DNA from: Aphrophora alni
Lineage: Eukaryota > Arthropoda > Insecta > Hemiptera > Aphrophoridae
NCBI GenBank assembly: GCA_963513935.1
Contig: OY740773.1
Span: 103,525,291-103,589,290, forward strand
Length of the DNA: 64,000 bases
Direction: 5' to 3'
Shown: positions 22,510 through 34,012 of the stretch, piece by piece
How the letters are laid out: each line of letters opens with the position of its first letter
Position numbering within the stretch: the first letter of the stretch is position 1
The notes under the pieces: model-generated
Told to the model about the DNA's origin: nothing
The model's database searches: none
Seen by the model: the letters and a program-made list of their open reading frames with translations, nothing else
Translations under genes and position numbers: made by a program

Positions 22510-24019
22510 CTCACACACAATATTCCTGTTAGTGAAGCTGAGACATCTTACAAAAATATTTTCAGCAGCAATTTTGTAGCAAACTAATTAAATTAAGAAC
22601 TAAGAAAATACGATTTATCATTAAATATAAGTTAACACACCTTTATGTAATGCAATGCAAAAATAAGTAATTGTTGTTGCAATGTGTAAGAAAATGTTAA
22701 TGATGTACTCCCATTGTTTACTATTATTTCATTGTTGCTTACTTTAATTACTTGTTTTACTAGAGCATTATTACAACTTGTTTTAATTTATAAAACCAAT
22801 TTAAGCTAATTTTCATACAGGTAAATGTTTAAGGATTTTTAATCATATAAAAAAACAAAAGTATTTTTTATATAAATCCAATTTTTAACGTATCTTACAC
22901 GATTTTCTAAATTGCCTAACATAATAATTTTTTAAAAAGTTACTAATAATAAGGCTATGGTCCTACTATTTTTTAAAAGGATTTTTTACAACCATTTTCC
23001 ATTTAAAAAATATATCCCTATTATTTATCAAATTGCTTGTCTTTACAGCCTCCTTGATTTAAAGTAAAATAAAATTCATACAATTATAATATTATGAATT
23101 AATTTTTTTAAATTGGCTAAAAATGAAGAAATAAATAAATAACATTCATTCTTTTTTGCTTTATCTAAATAATCATAGTTTTGCTTATTGAACTTTAATC
23201 GACAATCAAATGACAACAATCTTACACAGATTTTTAAAGTAGTTAAGGAAATTTTCAGAGCCATCGACTAGGCGGATGTGTATGTTATGTTTAGTTAAAA
23301 TCGATGTAGTAGTTACTGAAAATGAGCTACAGATGTAAGGTCATACAGAACAGATTGACAACACAACACTTTTTGTTCTAAAGTCCGAGATCATCCTTAA
23401 AACGAAATTTTATCTAAAACTAAAAGAAATCAAATTAGTTAATAAGATACAGCTACTAATGAAATGGACTAAGTGTTTCCTCAAACATATACTCTCTCTC
23501 TAGCAGAGAGACATACTAGGTACCAGATGTGTCAATTGACCCAGACATTCATGACAATGAACCATTGAAGGAAAGATCCTCAGTTGACAAAACCTGTTAA
23601 GAAGTCAAAAGCATGGCATACTTTCCTAAAACCCCTATGAGCAAAAAGGATATTATAATACCAATAAACACCTATTATAGCTAACATTTGTCGATGTGCA
23701 CAACAAAGATGAGATTAAACTTTAAACTCTTGTAAAAATTGTATTCCTACCGACTAAAATTCAAATTATTATTTTTAATATATTAAAATATTTTCGCTTG
23801 TGGATTATAAAGGATAGATTGGAGGATGTATGAGTGATTTGAGCTCTTAGGAATTAAAAGAAGATCCTCGATCAGATATATTATGTTATGAAGGTATGCA
23901 AAAATAGAGAATACATCTGATAGGTGCTTTGTAATTATGTTGGCAGTCATATCAAGGCAAGGTGATAGCGTTAACTAAAGTAAGTAAATAATGATTCTTA
24001 ATATTTGATAACAGTTGTA
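22510..24019. other. AT-rich DNA, no gene seen
   Basis: No ORF with domain content. The minus ORF at 23076-23264 looks like chance. Confidence 0.45.
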
Positions 24020-24640
24020 ATGCCTTTTGTCATTCCTTCAAGTAACATAGGGCAACTACAAGTCCTCTCCATTGACTTCATCTTTTCCTATGTTCTTCCA
24101 GTAAATCTAAACTCCTCACGTCCTTCAAGAAAACAGCTCTCGATCCACAGTACACCTACAGGTTATCCTGGGTTTTTCCCTCCTTCTCTCTCCTTTTGGA
24201 TCTAATTCCATTACCCATCTTGTAATTTTCAACTTATTTTTCTCAGCATGCTGCCTATCCAAATAAACATTTCCCCTTTAATTTCAAAGGGCTTTGTTTG
24301 GTACATTTCTTAAGTTGAAGATTTGAAATTTCTAGTGGCCACATTAATTTAGATTACAGATACTTATTTACAATGTCTTGAATCACTTTGATTTTCTTTT
24401 TCCAGGTCTCACAGCTGTACATGAGGACAAACTTAACATTTGTCACTAACAGTATCAGTTTTGCTCATAGGAACAGCTGACTCAACCTTGATATTGGAAT
24501 TAGCTAAACAAAGGACCCTTTTAATCTATTAATCACTTCTTCATTAATTCAACACTATACTCCTCAAGTCGCAAAACTCCACTACACTCTCTAACGTTTG
24601 CTTCCTCAGATGTGTTGTTTATTCTGAGATCTCTTGTTTT
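24020..24640 (-). pseudogene. LINE reverse-transcriptase C-terminal relic, RTE/craft-like
   Basis: Read leftward with frame breaks, it gives KLILLVTNVKFVLMYSCETW (about 24410-24480), which resembles the YGCETW block after the polymerase core of RTE-type LINEs. Further on (about 24120-24210) it gives LDPKGERRREKPRITCRCTV, matching the PQGKR.RGRP..TWRR motif near the end of such ORFs. The plus-strand ORF at 24005-24205 is an antisense shadow. Several stops and frameshifts make it dead. Confidence 0.6.
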
Positions 24641-25189
24641 TAATAAATTAGTCTTTAAGTCTATGCTACTGCCTTCCTCATTCAAATTCTCTTGCCAGAA
24701 AACTCCTGGTGAACTTCGCTGGTCAAAGTGCCAGTAAGTATTTACCCATTAACCTCTCATTTCAATCTAACCTAATTATCACATGCACAATCACCATTGT
24801 GAAGTGAAGTGGTGAACGAAAGCATCCCTAGTGCACCCAAATTTTAACTAAAAAAGAGAGTGACAATTTCCCATATTTTAACAACATACTCGAAATTTCA
24901 TAATATTCCATACTCTTTGATGACAGTGGTCCTTTAAAATTAATACTAAGCTTCTTAAAAGAAATAATTTCACTGAAGATTAAATAATTAATCTTACTGA
25001 AGAATTTTTACAACACTGATGTTTAATTTCACCAGTACGGAAGATCGAACGAGAAAGATTACAATAATGAACTCAGTATATCCTTATACTACAGGATGGT
25101 ATAGGATTATTAGAATTACATTGTAAAAATAATTTTCAAATTGATAAGGAAGAAACAATAGTTTTATTGCATTGTATGTTTGTTCCAAA
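24641..25189. other. No feature recognised
   Basis: AT-rich DNA between LINE fragments. It may contain further decayed retrotransposon sequence. Confidence 0.4.
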
Positions 25190-25804
25190 ATTTCCATAAA
25201 ATACCTTACAGTAGAGCAGAGCAGTCCAATACAAGCTCTCCAATTGTACACACATAATCTTTCAGTGAACCAGACTTAACATATCTGAGTCTTCACAGAT
25301 TACAAACCTCCTGGGTAAAGAAACACTTACAAAACTAAAAACCCAGAAAGATCCTCTCAATTGTATTAAAGAATTACCGAAAAGAACCCCAAACCACAAA
25401 TCATATAGAACAAATCAAAATAAACATCGATCTTGAAACTAATTGAAACTCTACGTGAAAGAGATCTACCTTCAACCACATTAAACAAATAACATTAGGA
25501 ACATTAAGACCAAAGCTGTGAGCAGGAGCACACTCATCACTCTTTTTTCATTATATTTCAGTCGGACGCAACAAAACAAACTTTCATGATGAAACAAGAG
25601 CAACCTCCATAGCCCTGCAGTTATTATTAAATCAAAGATACAAACATCCTAACTGACTCAAAAGTCACTATCCAAGCAATCTCACAAACAACCTCATTTA
25701 GAAATAAAGCAAAGAAATACACCATATGATCAAAACCTTACTTGGAGTGGGCAAGGAAATTACCTTTCGGTAGATACCATCTCGCATAAGAATCATTGGA
25801 AATT
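25190..25804 (+). pseudogene. LINE RNase H domain, 5' part (outer element of a nest)
   Basis: Broken reading frames give ETRATSIALQLLLNQRYKHP, TDSKVTIQAISQ and TLLGVGKEITFR followed by IPS.IRIIGN. These are the ordered motifs of the RNase H domain in jockey- and I-like LINEs (E-x-ALQ, SDSKAAIQAI, IPSH-GI-GNE). The domain stops abruptly after IGN at about 25804 and resumes at 27584, because a second LINE has inserted there. Confidence 0.65.
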
Positions 25805-27590
25805 TAGGTCACTGACTAACTTTTTTTATTCTTTATTCTTTACAACCTGTAGCTTACAGGACTGAACTGGTTGTAATTCTTGGAGAGAAGGAGCTAATCG
25901 CTGTGGGTTTCTGAATTTCTGGGAATAGTTATTGATAGTGGTTCAATCTGAGAAGATCATGTCAGTAAGGTGTGGAAGAGGTTAACAACAGGCATATTTA
26001 TCTTGCGAAATCTTCTATGACATGTTCATTAGACGTCATGAAGATGGTATATTATGGCCCAATATACTCATACCCTCACTTATGGTAGTTGTTTAACAGG
26101 TTCGCTAACTATACATGACACGCTGAACTTCCCAATAGACTGATGTCAACTATCGTTGATGTGAACACTTAGATTTATTATGATCTCTTACAACCGTACA
26201 GTCTATTTTATCGACTTAGTTTTTGTTTGTCGGTCAAACAGAAATGTTCGACAACTATACTGGACACATGGTCCCTGTTTGGGATATTTTGTCTCTTGTA
26301 GTTGGCAAATTTTTCTTTACACCTAAACTTGACCACATGGTACACATTAGTCAACAGTCTCCTAGTCGAACTGTATGTTGTCATTTGTATTTTTAGACTT
26401 TGTAATAAACATACAATTTGTATTACAATATTATATTTGATTGTGTTTACCACAAATATCTTTACAAATAATTAATTTTCCAACTATAAATATAGTTGAC
26501 GTCGGTCTATAACCAAATCTACATATTTATATACAATATAAAATATGCTATAGATCGCCGTCAACTATAGTTGATGAAGAAAAAAATAATATTAAAAAAG
26601 GTTAAAATGAGATTTTGTTTTACTAAAAATCTCCTAAACTACATTTATTTAGACCTTAATTTATCTTGAAAATAAATTTTAAAGTTTGGTCTGTGGGTAA
26701 GATTAGTTTACTATGCTCAGTCTGTGGTGAAAGACAGGTCTAATGGATCGGTCATATAGAAACACTTTGGCGACAACTATAGTTCACGATCGGTAGCGAA
26801 CGTGTTAAGGAAGCTACGTTGGTGTCCACTTCAGAAGACTCTTAATTCTCAAAAAATTGCTATTAGGGTTGTATGTAGATTGAGGAAGACCGAGTCTAGT
26901 AAAGATGCTTGTAAAAACTTTGGATTTCTCATACTTCCTAGTTTCTAAATTTTAGAAACTAATTGTTTTGGTAAGACAAAAAGTAATTTAAATCGTAACA
27001 GAAACTTGAATATACACGATATCCATCATAAAGATACTTTCGTGTGAATATACACTGATTGAAAGTGTTTCAATTGTCTCCAGCACAATCTGTCATTAGA
27101 CTTCTCAATAAGCTTCCTGGCCACATAAAGGATATAACATTGGATTCATTATTTAAGAGAATCAGCGTTATTTGGTGACAGCTGCTTGCTACTCAGTGGA
27201 AGAGTTTGAAGCTGTCAGGATGTGATAGTCGGAACGATGAATTGGGGTTGTAGTGTAGCTGAATATTTTAAATGTTGTTTAAATTAAGGTTCAATTAGGG
27301 TTTATCACTCTGTTATGTTATATAGTTTTTATATTATAATTGTTTATTGTTGTTATTGTAATTTAATTTTGTATGTTGTTGTCTATAGCTACACAATTAT
27401 ATCTGTCAACGGCTAATAAATAGATTTAGGTTGTGGGTTGTAAATTAAGATATATAATTTAAAGTTTAAATATATCCTGTTGTAAATTATTTATATAATT
27501 TATTTTAAGAATGATTTTAATTTGTTGTTTATTTGTTTAACTACTTTGACTTGTATATTTACATTTGACCTGGTTTATACAAAGGAAATT
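25805..27590 (+). pseudogene. Second LINE fragment (CR1/jockey-like RT tail), inserted in the first
   Basis: Motifs in order: FLGIVIDSGS (about 25918), a thumb region with KRLTTGIFILRNLSMTCS and VMKMVYYGPI, then, after the MITE at 26092-26808, LNSQKIAIRVVCRLRKTESS and FGFLILPS. These are followed by NRNLNIHDIHHKDTF and RLLNKLPGHIKDITLDSLFK (about 27095-27165). This is the usual C-terminal sequence of CR1/jockey-type reverse transcriptases. The 7-mer GGAAATT occurs at both boundaries (25798-25804 and 27584-27590) and may be the target duplication. The element is 5' truncated and frameshifted. Confidence 0.7.
26092..26808. mobile_element. TTAA-flanked piggyBac-type MITE
   Basis: TTAA at 26092-26095 and 26805-26808 encloses 709 bp. 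The ends are CAGGTTCGCTAAC on the left and CACGTTCGCTACC on the right (inverted). Copies of the palindromic motif CAACTAT.GTTG lie near both ends and internally (26145-26158, 26481-26499, 26561-26573, 26774-26785). There is no transposase. Removing the insert with one TTAA joins THTLTYGSCL to RKLRWCPLQK in frame in the host LINE. The terminal repeats differ from those of the full-length piggyBac at 2489, so a different transposase would be required. Confidence 0.85.
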
Positions 27591-28060
27591 GAATTGAGCT
27601 GACTAAACAGAATGCTAATCTGGACCAACATGAAACCTCCATCAACATCCAAACTACCAAGATCAGTTCAGGAATTTATAAGATCAGGTTAGCTTTATAG
27701 TGAAGATCAGGCATCAGATTTTATTAAGGACAAAGTATGGAAGAACATTCCCAACACATGGCAAAAAATTAGAAAAAGCTGAGGAAAAGGGAATTATGGG
27801 CGAGCTTTCCTATTAACACAAGTCATGACCGGCTGTCAGCTTATCTCAGCAGGATGGCATTTTGTCATCAAGTGCCTGTGAACTGAACCAGCAGCAGATC
27901 TCCTTTTTCAATACAGAAACTGGACACAAAGAGCAAAATCTTGAGGCATATTAGGATGCTAGAAGGCAAATTGACTGGAATCTATGAAGCTAGTCAGAAA
28001 GAAATCAAAAACCAAAATCCTTACAGTGATTCAAGTAAAAATAGCTGTTGAAGCCATCTT
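27584..28060 (+). pseudogene. LINE RNase H domain tail, 3' part of the outer element
   Basis: Reading resumes as ELTKQNANLDQHETSINIQ, matching the ADELAKQGAN segment that follows GNE in LINE RNase H domains. Later (about 27825-27865) it gives TGHDRLSAYLSRM, the conserved post-RNase H motif (TGH..L..YL.RI). Joining ...ATTGGAAATT (25795-25804) to GAATTGAGCTGAC (27591 onward) keeps the frame apart from one stop codon. Confidence 0.65.
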
Positions 28061-29743
28061 TCTCTCCCCCCTCTGGGAAACATTTTAACATATGATTGAT
28101 ATTTATACCTACTGTGGTATGGGTTTTGATGAAATGGGTTATATTTTTAGTTAGTGATAATGAATATGATTAATTGGGTGATTCTGTTATGCGTGTATGA
28201 TATTATAACTTTGGAATTACAGTATTGTTACAGACACCATCATTTTTAAAAGCAGAAGATTTGGTGTTAAATAAAAGTCTAGTAATTAAAACTGCAAAGT
28301 AACATATGTATAATATACTGTACGCTAGTAAAGAACAATTGGTGAGTACAATACATAACTTTATTTATCCCTTGAACTTTATCAGGTATTGATTGAAGAT
28401 CCATTGATTGTAAATACCTTTCAAACTCAATTAATCTAAATTATATCCAGCCAAAATTGCCCAACAAACATTGCAATTCTATAAAAAAATTCATTTAAAG
28501 CCATAATAACAAACTCAAAATTGTGAAAAAAAAAAAAGAACTTTTATTAACATAAGCAACATAAATACCTTTTTTTTAACACAACCCATCATCAATTTTC
28601 CATCATATTCACCCATTGCATTATCTACTTCCATCACAAACCTTAGATTAGTTTTAAGATATCAAATATCCAAATTGCTTAGATTAAGTTTTTATTGTTT
28701 TAAGCCCTATTTATGTTGTGCACCTAAAAGTGTTGTGAAGTTAGCCAAGGCAGGAGTTACATACTGATGAACCTTTCAACCCCAAGACTAAGAGTAGGCT
28801 ACTCAATTTGTATCTTTTGTAATTGAATAATTTTAAAGAAACATATACAATTTTATAACTCTCACTATCTTTAATAATGTTTTGTCCAGCAATGAAAATT
28901 TCAGATCAGGTTAATAGGCTTAATCATGCTGAGGACATAAACGAAGTTAGGATTTTTTATGCATGTGTAAAGTGACTGTAAATTCTAGTACAATGAATCA
29001 GCCTTGACGAGCCTTGTAGATTGTTCTATATATTTAAATATAAACACTAACTTTAACTACAATGGTGACTCAGCCTTCAATCATTTCACTGTTATCAGTA
29101 ACACACTCCTATTTTGCCTCATGATTGGCAATGTATCATGAATAGAGTTAATAAATAATACCTTACATATTATATGACATAATATAAATATAGGCTTCAT
29201 TAGTTTAGTTTCAATTGAAATAAAATTCGTACTTTCCTTTCAATTTCTGAAATGACAGTTCAATTCAGAATTAAATTCTGCATCTTATATTGTAGGTAAA
29301 TATTTTCTCAGTGAGACAACAGTGTCGATGCAGTTTTATTTTCTGGAAATGATGTTCAACATGTTAGGACCTACACATAAAGTAATTGAATCGGTACTTT
29401 CTGGATATTTTACTATTTTCAGTACTAACAATTCTCAGGATTTGTAAAAATTGATCCAGGTTACTTTATAGTAAATTAATTTAAATTCAATCTGCAGTAA
29501 TATTGTCGACAATTTTTTTTTCTCAGTGAGGCAGCACAAATTTACAACATTGTGTCCCTGAACAAAGAAAAAAATGTAAGTAATTTATTGCAGATTTAAA
29601 TTTGAATTGGTAACTTGAATTACAACCCATATACCCTATGGTGCTGCCACCTGGAGCACTTAATATAATTTCAACATTTATTTGTGAATTCTAAGCTTGG
29701 GAGATGCTGTTATCTGGTGTAAAACTGTGAAACTAAGAAATTG
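28061..29743. other. AT-rich DNA, no gene seen
   Basis: No coding signal. The segment 29480-29680 is a diverged direct copy of about 31370-31580, on the other side of the LINE insertion. Confidence 0.45.
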
Positions 29744-31360
29744 ATTAATTGAACTTTTTTTAAAATTTCCCAGGATAGGTGGAAAATCTTCGAAGCACAA
29801 AGGGAGAAATCTGCTCTTCCCAATAGTGTGAGATTCTTACTCACTAAAAACCACCTTCCTTCCTGTTAGTACCCCTATCGCGTGGGACAAGGAAACAGGA
29901 AAGGTTTTCCATATACCAAGCTGAGAAGCTCTTTCCATGGGCATATCGAGATTGTAAATGTGGAAGAAAGCAGAACGTTATGTATCCGCGCGAAGGGCGA
30001 AGTAAAGACCTGACAGAGTCCAGTCAGGTAAAACCTCGCGACAGATCATGCAGGAGCCCAGGTTTGGTAGATGTGGCGTGCAAGGTGAAGGATGGGAGTT
30101 ACCTTACAAATACCTTGTTAGTGAATTTATTGGAGAAGCTACAAGTTACATCTTCTTCTGCTGCCTACTCGATACTGAAATAAGTGTGCAAGATTAGACT
30201 GCATGCAACTGCGTCCTGGTGGCGACAGCTTGGCTCATGCCGCTGCGGTGCACCCTTTGGTCTGAAACGGAGCTAGAAAGCAAAGAGGTGAAGTTTGGGT
30301 ATGTAGTAGGCTATGCATGGCTTTATGGGCCCAAATGAGAGATCAAGGTCGGTCATGCGAATAAGGATAGCGGCTGTCTGTGTTTGTCAAATGTTGTGTC
30401 ATATCTACCTAGTGAAGAGATTAGTGTTGATGTTGGGTGTGCATGGGCCCCCTTGTAGAGATTAGCTGATAATCATTGAATGTGTTTTTTGATGAACGGC
30501 ACATTTAAGTCTTTATGTAAGGTTCTAACTCTGGTGCACATTGGTGCTTTAGTGATTATTCTCAAAACCTTGTTTTGAAATATCTGTAGCCTGCGCATGT
30601 GTGTACCCAGACGGGCACTGCATAGGTGATGACGCTTCTGAGTACAGATAAATAGATTGTGGTGGCTGTTCTCAATTCAAGAGAACTTGTTTTATTGAGC
30701 AATATAGTTGTGACAGTGTCATGTTTGCTCTTTTAATTGTGTCGGATATGTGGGCGGACCAAGTCAATTTCCTATCTAGGATGACCCCGAGGTACTTGAC
30801 CTGACCATGCCAGTGTATGTCTTCGTTGAATAAGCATAAGGGCGTATTAATGGTGTGTGAGTTTCTTTTAGAGAGCAAAAGCGCCTGGCACTTGGACACA
30901 TTTACCTTCACTCTCCAGGATCTAAGCCATGGCTCTATATTGTTTAGTGAAGTTTGTAACCTACTGTAGATCATACATGGTTGCCATGACTGTGCGGATA
31001 TCGCGGTGTTGCCAGCATATAGCCACATTGGTGTTATCAAGTGTTGGAATGTCGTTGATGTAGATATTGAACAATACGGGCCCGATGAGTGAACCTTGAG
31101 GTACGCCAGCTTGTATTGTCCTCTGTGTGGATGTTGTTTGGTCTACATCAACCCTGAACTTGCGGTCTGCTAGGTAGGACCTAATGAGGTGTATCAGCTC
31201 GTCTGGGAAGTTGTATTGCCTATGTGACCACTGTGCCAAACCCTATCAAATGCCTTTTCAATGTCCAGGAAGACTGACTCGGTCGATTGATTACCATTGT
31301 AACCCTTGGTAGCGTATTCAACAACTCTCAGCGCAGTTGAAGTGTGGAATTAATTGAACT
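29744..31360 (-). mobile_element. 5'-truncated jockey-like LINE with 12-bp target duplication
   Basis: The insertion runs 29756-31348 in reverse orientation. The 12-mer ATTAATTGAACT flanks it (29744-29755 and 31349-31360). The T-rich start at 29755 is the complement of a short poly(A) tail. From right to left come the reverse-transcriptase fragment, its C-terminal tail (30320-30670) and about 550 bp of 3' untranslated region. 5' truncation and target duplication are typical of target-primed reverse transcription. Confidence 0.88.
30320..31348 (-). pseudogene. Jockey-clade reverse transcriptase, broken
   Basis: Read leftward: LRVVEYATKGYNG and VFLDIEKAFDRVWH (motif A, about 31255-31345), AGVPQGSLIGPVLFNIYIND (motif B, about 31050-31115), YAGNTAI where the family has YADDTA (motif C, about 31012), KYLGVILDRKLTWSAHI (about 30745-30800), and then VLRSVITYAVPVW (about 30605-30645). 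A frameshift between motifs B and C (near 31020-31040) splits the frame. The second and third letters of the catalytic ADD are lost (AGN), so the polymerase would be dead. The 5' half, with endonuclease and fingers, is missing. Confidence 0.88.
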
Positions 31361-31369
31361 AAATTATTA

Positions 31370-31580
31370 AAAATATTAATCTGCAGTAAGATTGTTGACA
31401 TTTTTTTTTTCTCAGTGAGGCAGCACAAATTTAGGTAATTTTATTGCAGATTTAAATCTTTTTTATTGTAAATTTAAAAAATAAAACAAAAAACTACCTG
31501 ATGGCTAGTAATTTATTTGTGGATTGTAAATTTAATTTACCTGTGGCTTGACACAATAACTTCAACATTTTACTATTACT
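31370..31580. repeat. Direct copy of 29480-29680
   Basis: Shared phrases AATCTGCAGTAA, GACA.TTTTTTTT, CTCAGTGAGGCAGCACAAAT and TTTATTGCAGATTTAAAT occur in the same order on both sides of the LINE. This is an older duplication than the LINE, whose own target duplication is separate. Confidence 0.6.
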
Positions 31581-31930
31581 TAATCAAAATTGCTTGGGCA
31601 GGCTTTAAGATATTTGACCTTCTAAGACCTAAGATGACATTCACAGTATGTACATTATTAATTTTTGACTAGTTAAGTCCTGAACCTACAATTATTGGCG
31701 ACGAATACTTTCGTTTTTAGGGCTATACTTGAGCAAAATTGATATAAATCATTAAGATTAGATTTTGAGAAAATTGGCATTTTGTGTTTCAGGTTTATAG
31801 CAGGTATGTACATTCTATTTTAAGTTTTTAAAAAGTTAACAAAATTGCCTCATAAGGAAAATTTAAATTGTCTATAATATCGAAGCTGATTACTCCTTTT
31901 TCCCTTGTTGTTTAAAGCTTTAAAAAAAAT

Positions 31931-32140
31931 CCTGTCATTATCATCTTATAGAAAAAGAGAGAAATGAACACAAAATAAAGACTCCTTTCTCTAATAGCAT
32001 CATGGTCAGAAGAAAACAAGTGCTGGTTAGGCAAGATAATATAGAAAAGGATCTAACACAATATGACTATATGAAAAAAGGTGTATATCCAGCAAGGTTC
32101 CTTTGGGATTGCAATGTTAATACTGATGATGCACCCATAT
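31931..32140 (+). repeat. Dispersed family S copy
   Basis: CTGTCATTATCATCTTATAG, CTCTAATAGCATCATGGTCAG, TGGTTAGGCAAGATAAT, GATCTAACACAATATGACTA, AAAAAAGGTGTATATCCAGC and CTTTGGGATTGCAA, collinear with 14695 (long phrases trimmed). Confidence 0.7.
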
Positions 32141-32669
32141 AGAGGAAACCACTTATAATTATAAAAAATGTATGTGAGATTTGAATCTTTCACAATGTGT
32201 TTTATATTTACAAAATAAATAGTAGGAAGTATGTAAAGAAACTTGTACTCCTTTACATTTATTATTAATCAATGTAGAAAAATAAGAGTTTAGAGCAATC
32301 ATCTTTGTAGGGAGATGCTTCTTCTATAAGCCTATGTTTTCCAATTTGATGTAAACGGTGTGAGAGAAGGGGGTTGTCATATGGTTAAATGGGACATGAT
32401 ACATCATTTTAAGTGGCTCAACAAGAAAAGAAAAATGAGATTACGAACTTTTTTTTGATTATTTTTACACGATTGTATTAAGATAGTTATAAAGGAAATA
32501 GTACCTCTACATCTCAACTTTGTTATTTGAGAATTTTCATAGGAGCTACACAATGAGTTTTAATATTGGATTTTTGACATCTCAGGTTGTGGTGGGGGAC
32601 TCAAAATTTTTAAATAGGATGTTTGACATGTGATATTTTATTTTAATAGTCTTGGAGAGAAAAGAAAAT
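32141..32669. other. AT-rich DNA, no gene seen
   Basis: Nothing recognised. Confidence 0.45.
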
Positions 32670-33282
32670 TTAACCCTTCGCACGCTGAATAAAATTTGCC
32701 TTATTTCACCTCAACGCTGAAAACTTAAATTTTTTTTTTCAAAGTTAATTTTTGTTTTCGTTTAGTATGTGAAAGGTTAATTAAAAAAAAATGTCATCAT
32801 TGCTTTTCGGCTGCATTTAACATTTTTTTATGACACAACAAAATAGTAAAAAATTTAGTTTTTATTAATTTTTCTAAATTGGAACAGTTATATTGTGAAA
32901 TAATATATAAAAAATACAAGGTAATGTTAAAAAAACAAAACTTCTTCAAAACAATGCTCAAATGCAAACACGGAGGTCATCGCCTATCAGACTGCGAGTA
33001 TAGCCGTTATCAGCTCTGTAGAAGCTATAGAATGTGTGCGCCGCTGGGCAATTCCAGACAAAACAGCGTCTCCCTCCACTGCCTCGAGGCGTAGAACTTT
33101 CAACAAAACGTTTTTCTATTCCTGAATAGACAGCGGACATGCCTCTGCATTCTACCGGAACTTTGGTGAACTAATTAACTAATCATAGGCTAAATTATAT
33201 TTTTGCGACTTTAATCGTCATTCGCGTTTGGGTCAAAGTCTACCATTGCGACTATACTCGTTTGCCGCGTGTGAAGGGTTAA
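32670..33282. mobile_element. Second TTAA-flanked MITE (piggyBac-type ends)
   Basis: TTAA lies at 32670-32673 and 33279-33282. The ends are CCCTTCGCACGC on the left and CCCTTCACACGCG on the right (inverted). A CCCT start next to TTAA is typical of many piggyBac elements. The 605-bp body has no transposase; the overlapping ORFs at 32879-33094 (+) and 32958-33140 (-) are antisense readings of each other and look like chance. Confidence 0.75.
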
Positions 33283-33339
33283 TTCTCACTATCAAAATCA
33301 TAAGAAAGTTCCTCAAGAGTTCACTATAGCGAGTACAGA

Positions 33340-33420
33340 TGTAGAAACCCCAAGGTTTCGAGCTTGATCTACATGTAGTCTTGGTTAATTTCTTTCCTAT
33401 CAGCTTTCTCTACATATGTT
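33340..33420 (-). repeat. Short family S fragment, inverted
   Basis: GATCTACATGTAGTCTTGGTT, then AATTTCTTTCCTATCAG, matching the core of family S (first phrase continuous over 33367-33387). Confidence 0.55.
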
Positions 33421-33827
33421 GTCGATTTTATGTTGTAAGGTAGTTTTATGTTGTATGAATGAATAATTAAAACAGTTATGTTGTTAACTAATGTTCTAGA
33501 CACAATTACAAATTCATGTTATCAGGAGATAATTAATTAGTTCATATCATTGAAGAAAGTATTTAACGAAAATGTAGGTTACAAGGTAACAATGCACACT
33601 AATCTCATGTTGAATGAACTGTTTAGAGAGAGTTAATTTGTTAATTTTTCTTTCTCTTCCAGATCACATAAGAGAGAGAATAAAAGAACCAATGAACTAA
33701 GAGATAGAACAATGTGGTGCAGAAACTCTACAAAAAGTTTCATTGTTGGTAAACATTTTAAAACATACTTAAGCCTTCACAAATGGTAACGTATTTACCC
33801 TTGTTTAAAGACAAAAAAACTCTAGAT

Positions 33828-34012
33828 CATTACAACCTTAAAAAAAAGGAAGAAAACAACTTAAAATAACCCTTAGCCCTTGAATACTCAATAGTTTCTG
33901 GATCGGAAGAGAAGAGTTGGCCAAAAGACATGACAAAAAAAGATGAATGTAACCCGACTAAGTAAAAAATCTGTAGATCCAGCTAGGTACCGTTGGGATT
34001 GCAAGCTTCTGA
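33828..34012 (+). repeat. Dispersed family S copy
   Basis: TTAGCCCTTGAATACTCAAT, GTTTCTGGATCGGAAGAG, GAGTTGGCCAAAAGACATGA, CTGTAGATCCAGCTAGG and CGTTGGGATTGCAA. The minus ORF at 33888-34208 overlaps it and is not a gene. Confidence 0.75.

Noticed and set aside
22118..22510. 130-aa minus-strand ORF
   Set aside because: It starts with GTG, overlaps the CCAAT motif and matches no family. A leader exon is a better explanation.
24005..24205. 66-aa plus-strand ORF
   Set aside because: Antisense to the C-terminal relic of an RTE-like LINE.
29980..30183. 67-aa plus-strand ORF
   Set aside because: Antisense to the 3' untranslated region of the jockey-like LINE.
30961..31239. Functional reverse transcriptase
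   Set aside because: The polymerase is split by a frameshift near 31030, motif C has lost the Asp pair, and the 5' half is missing.
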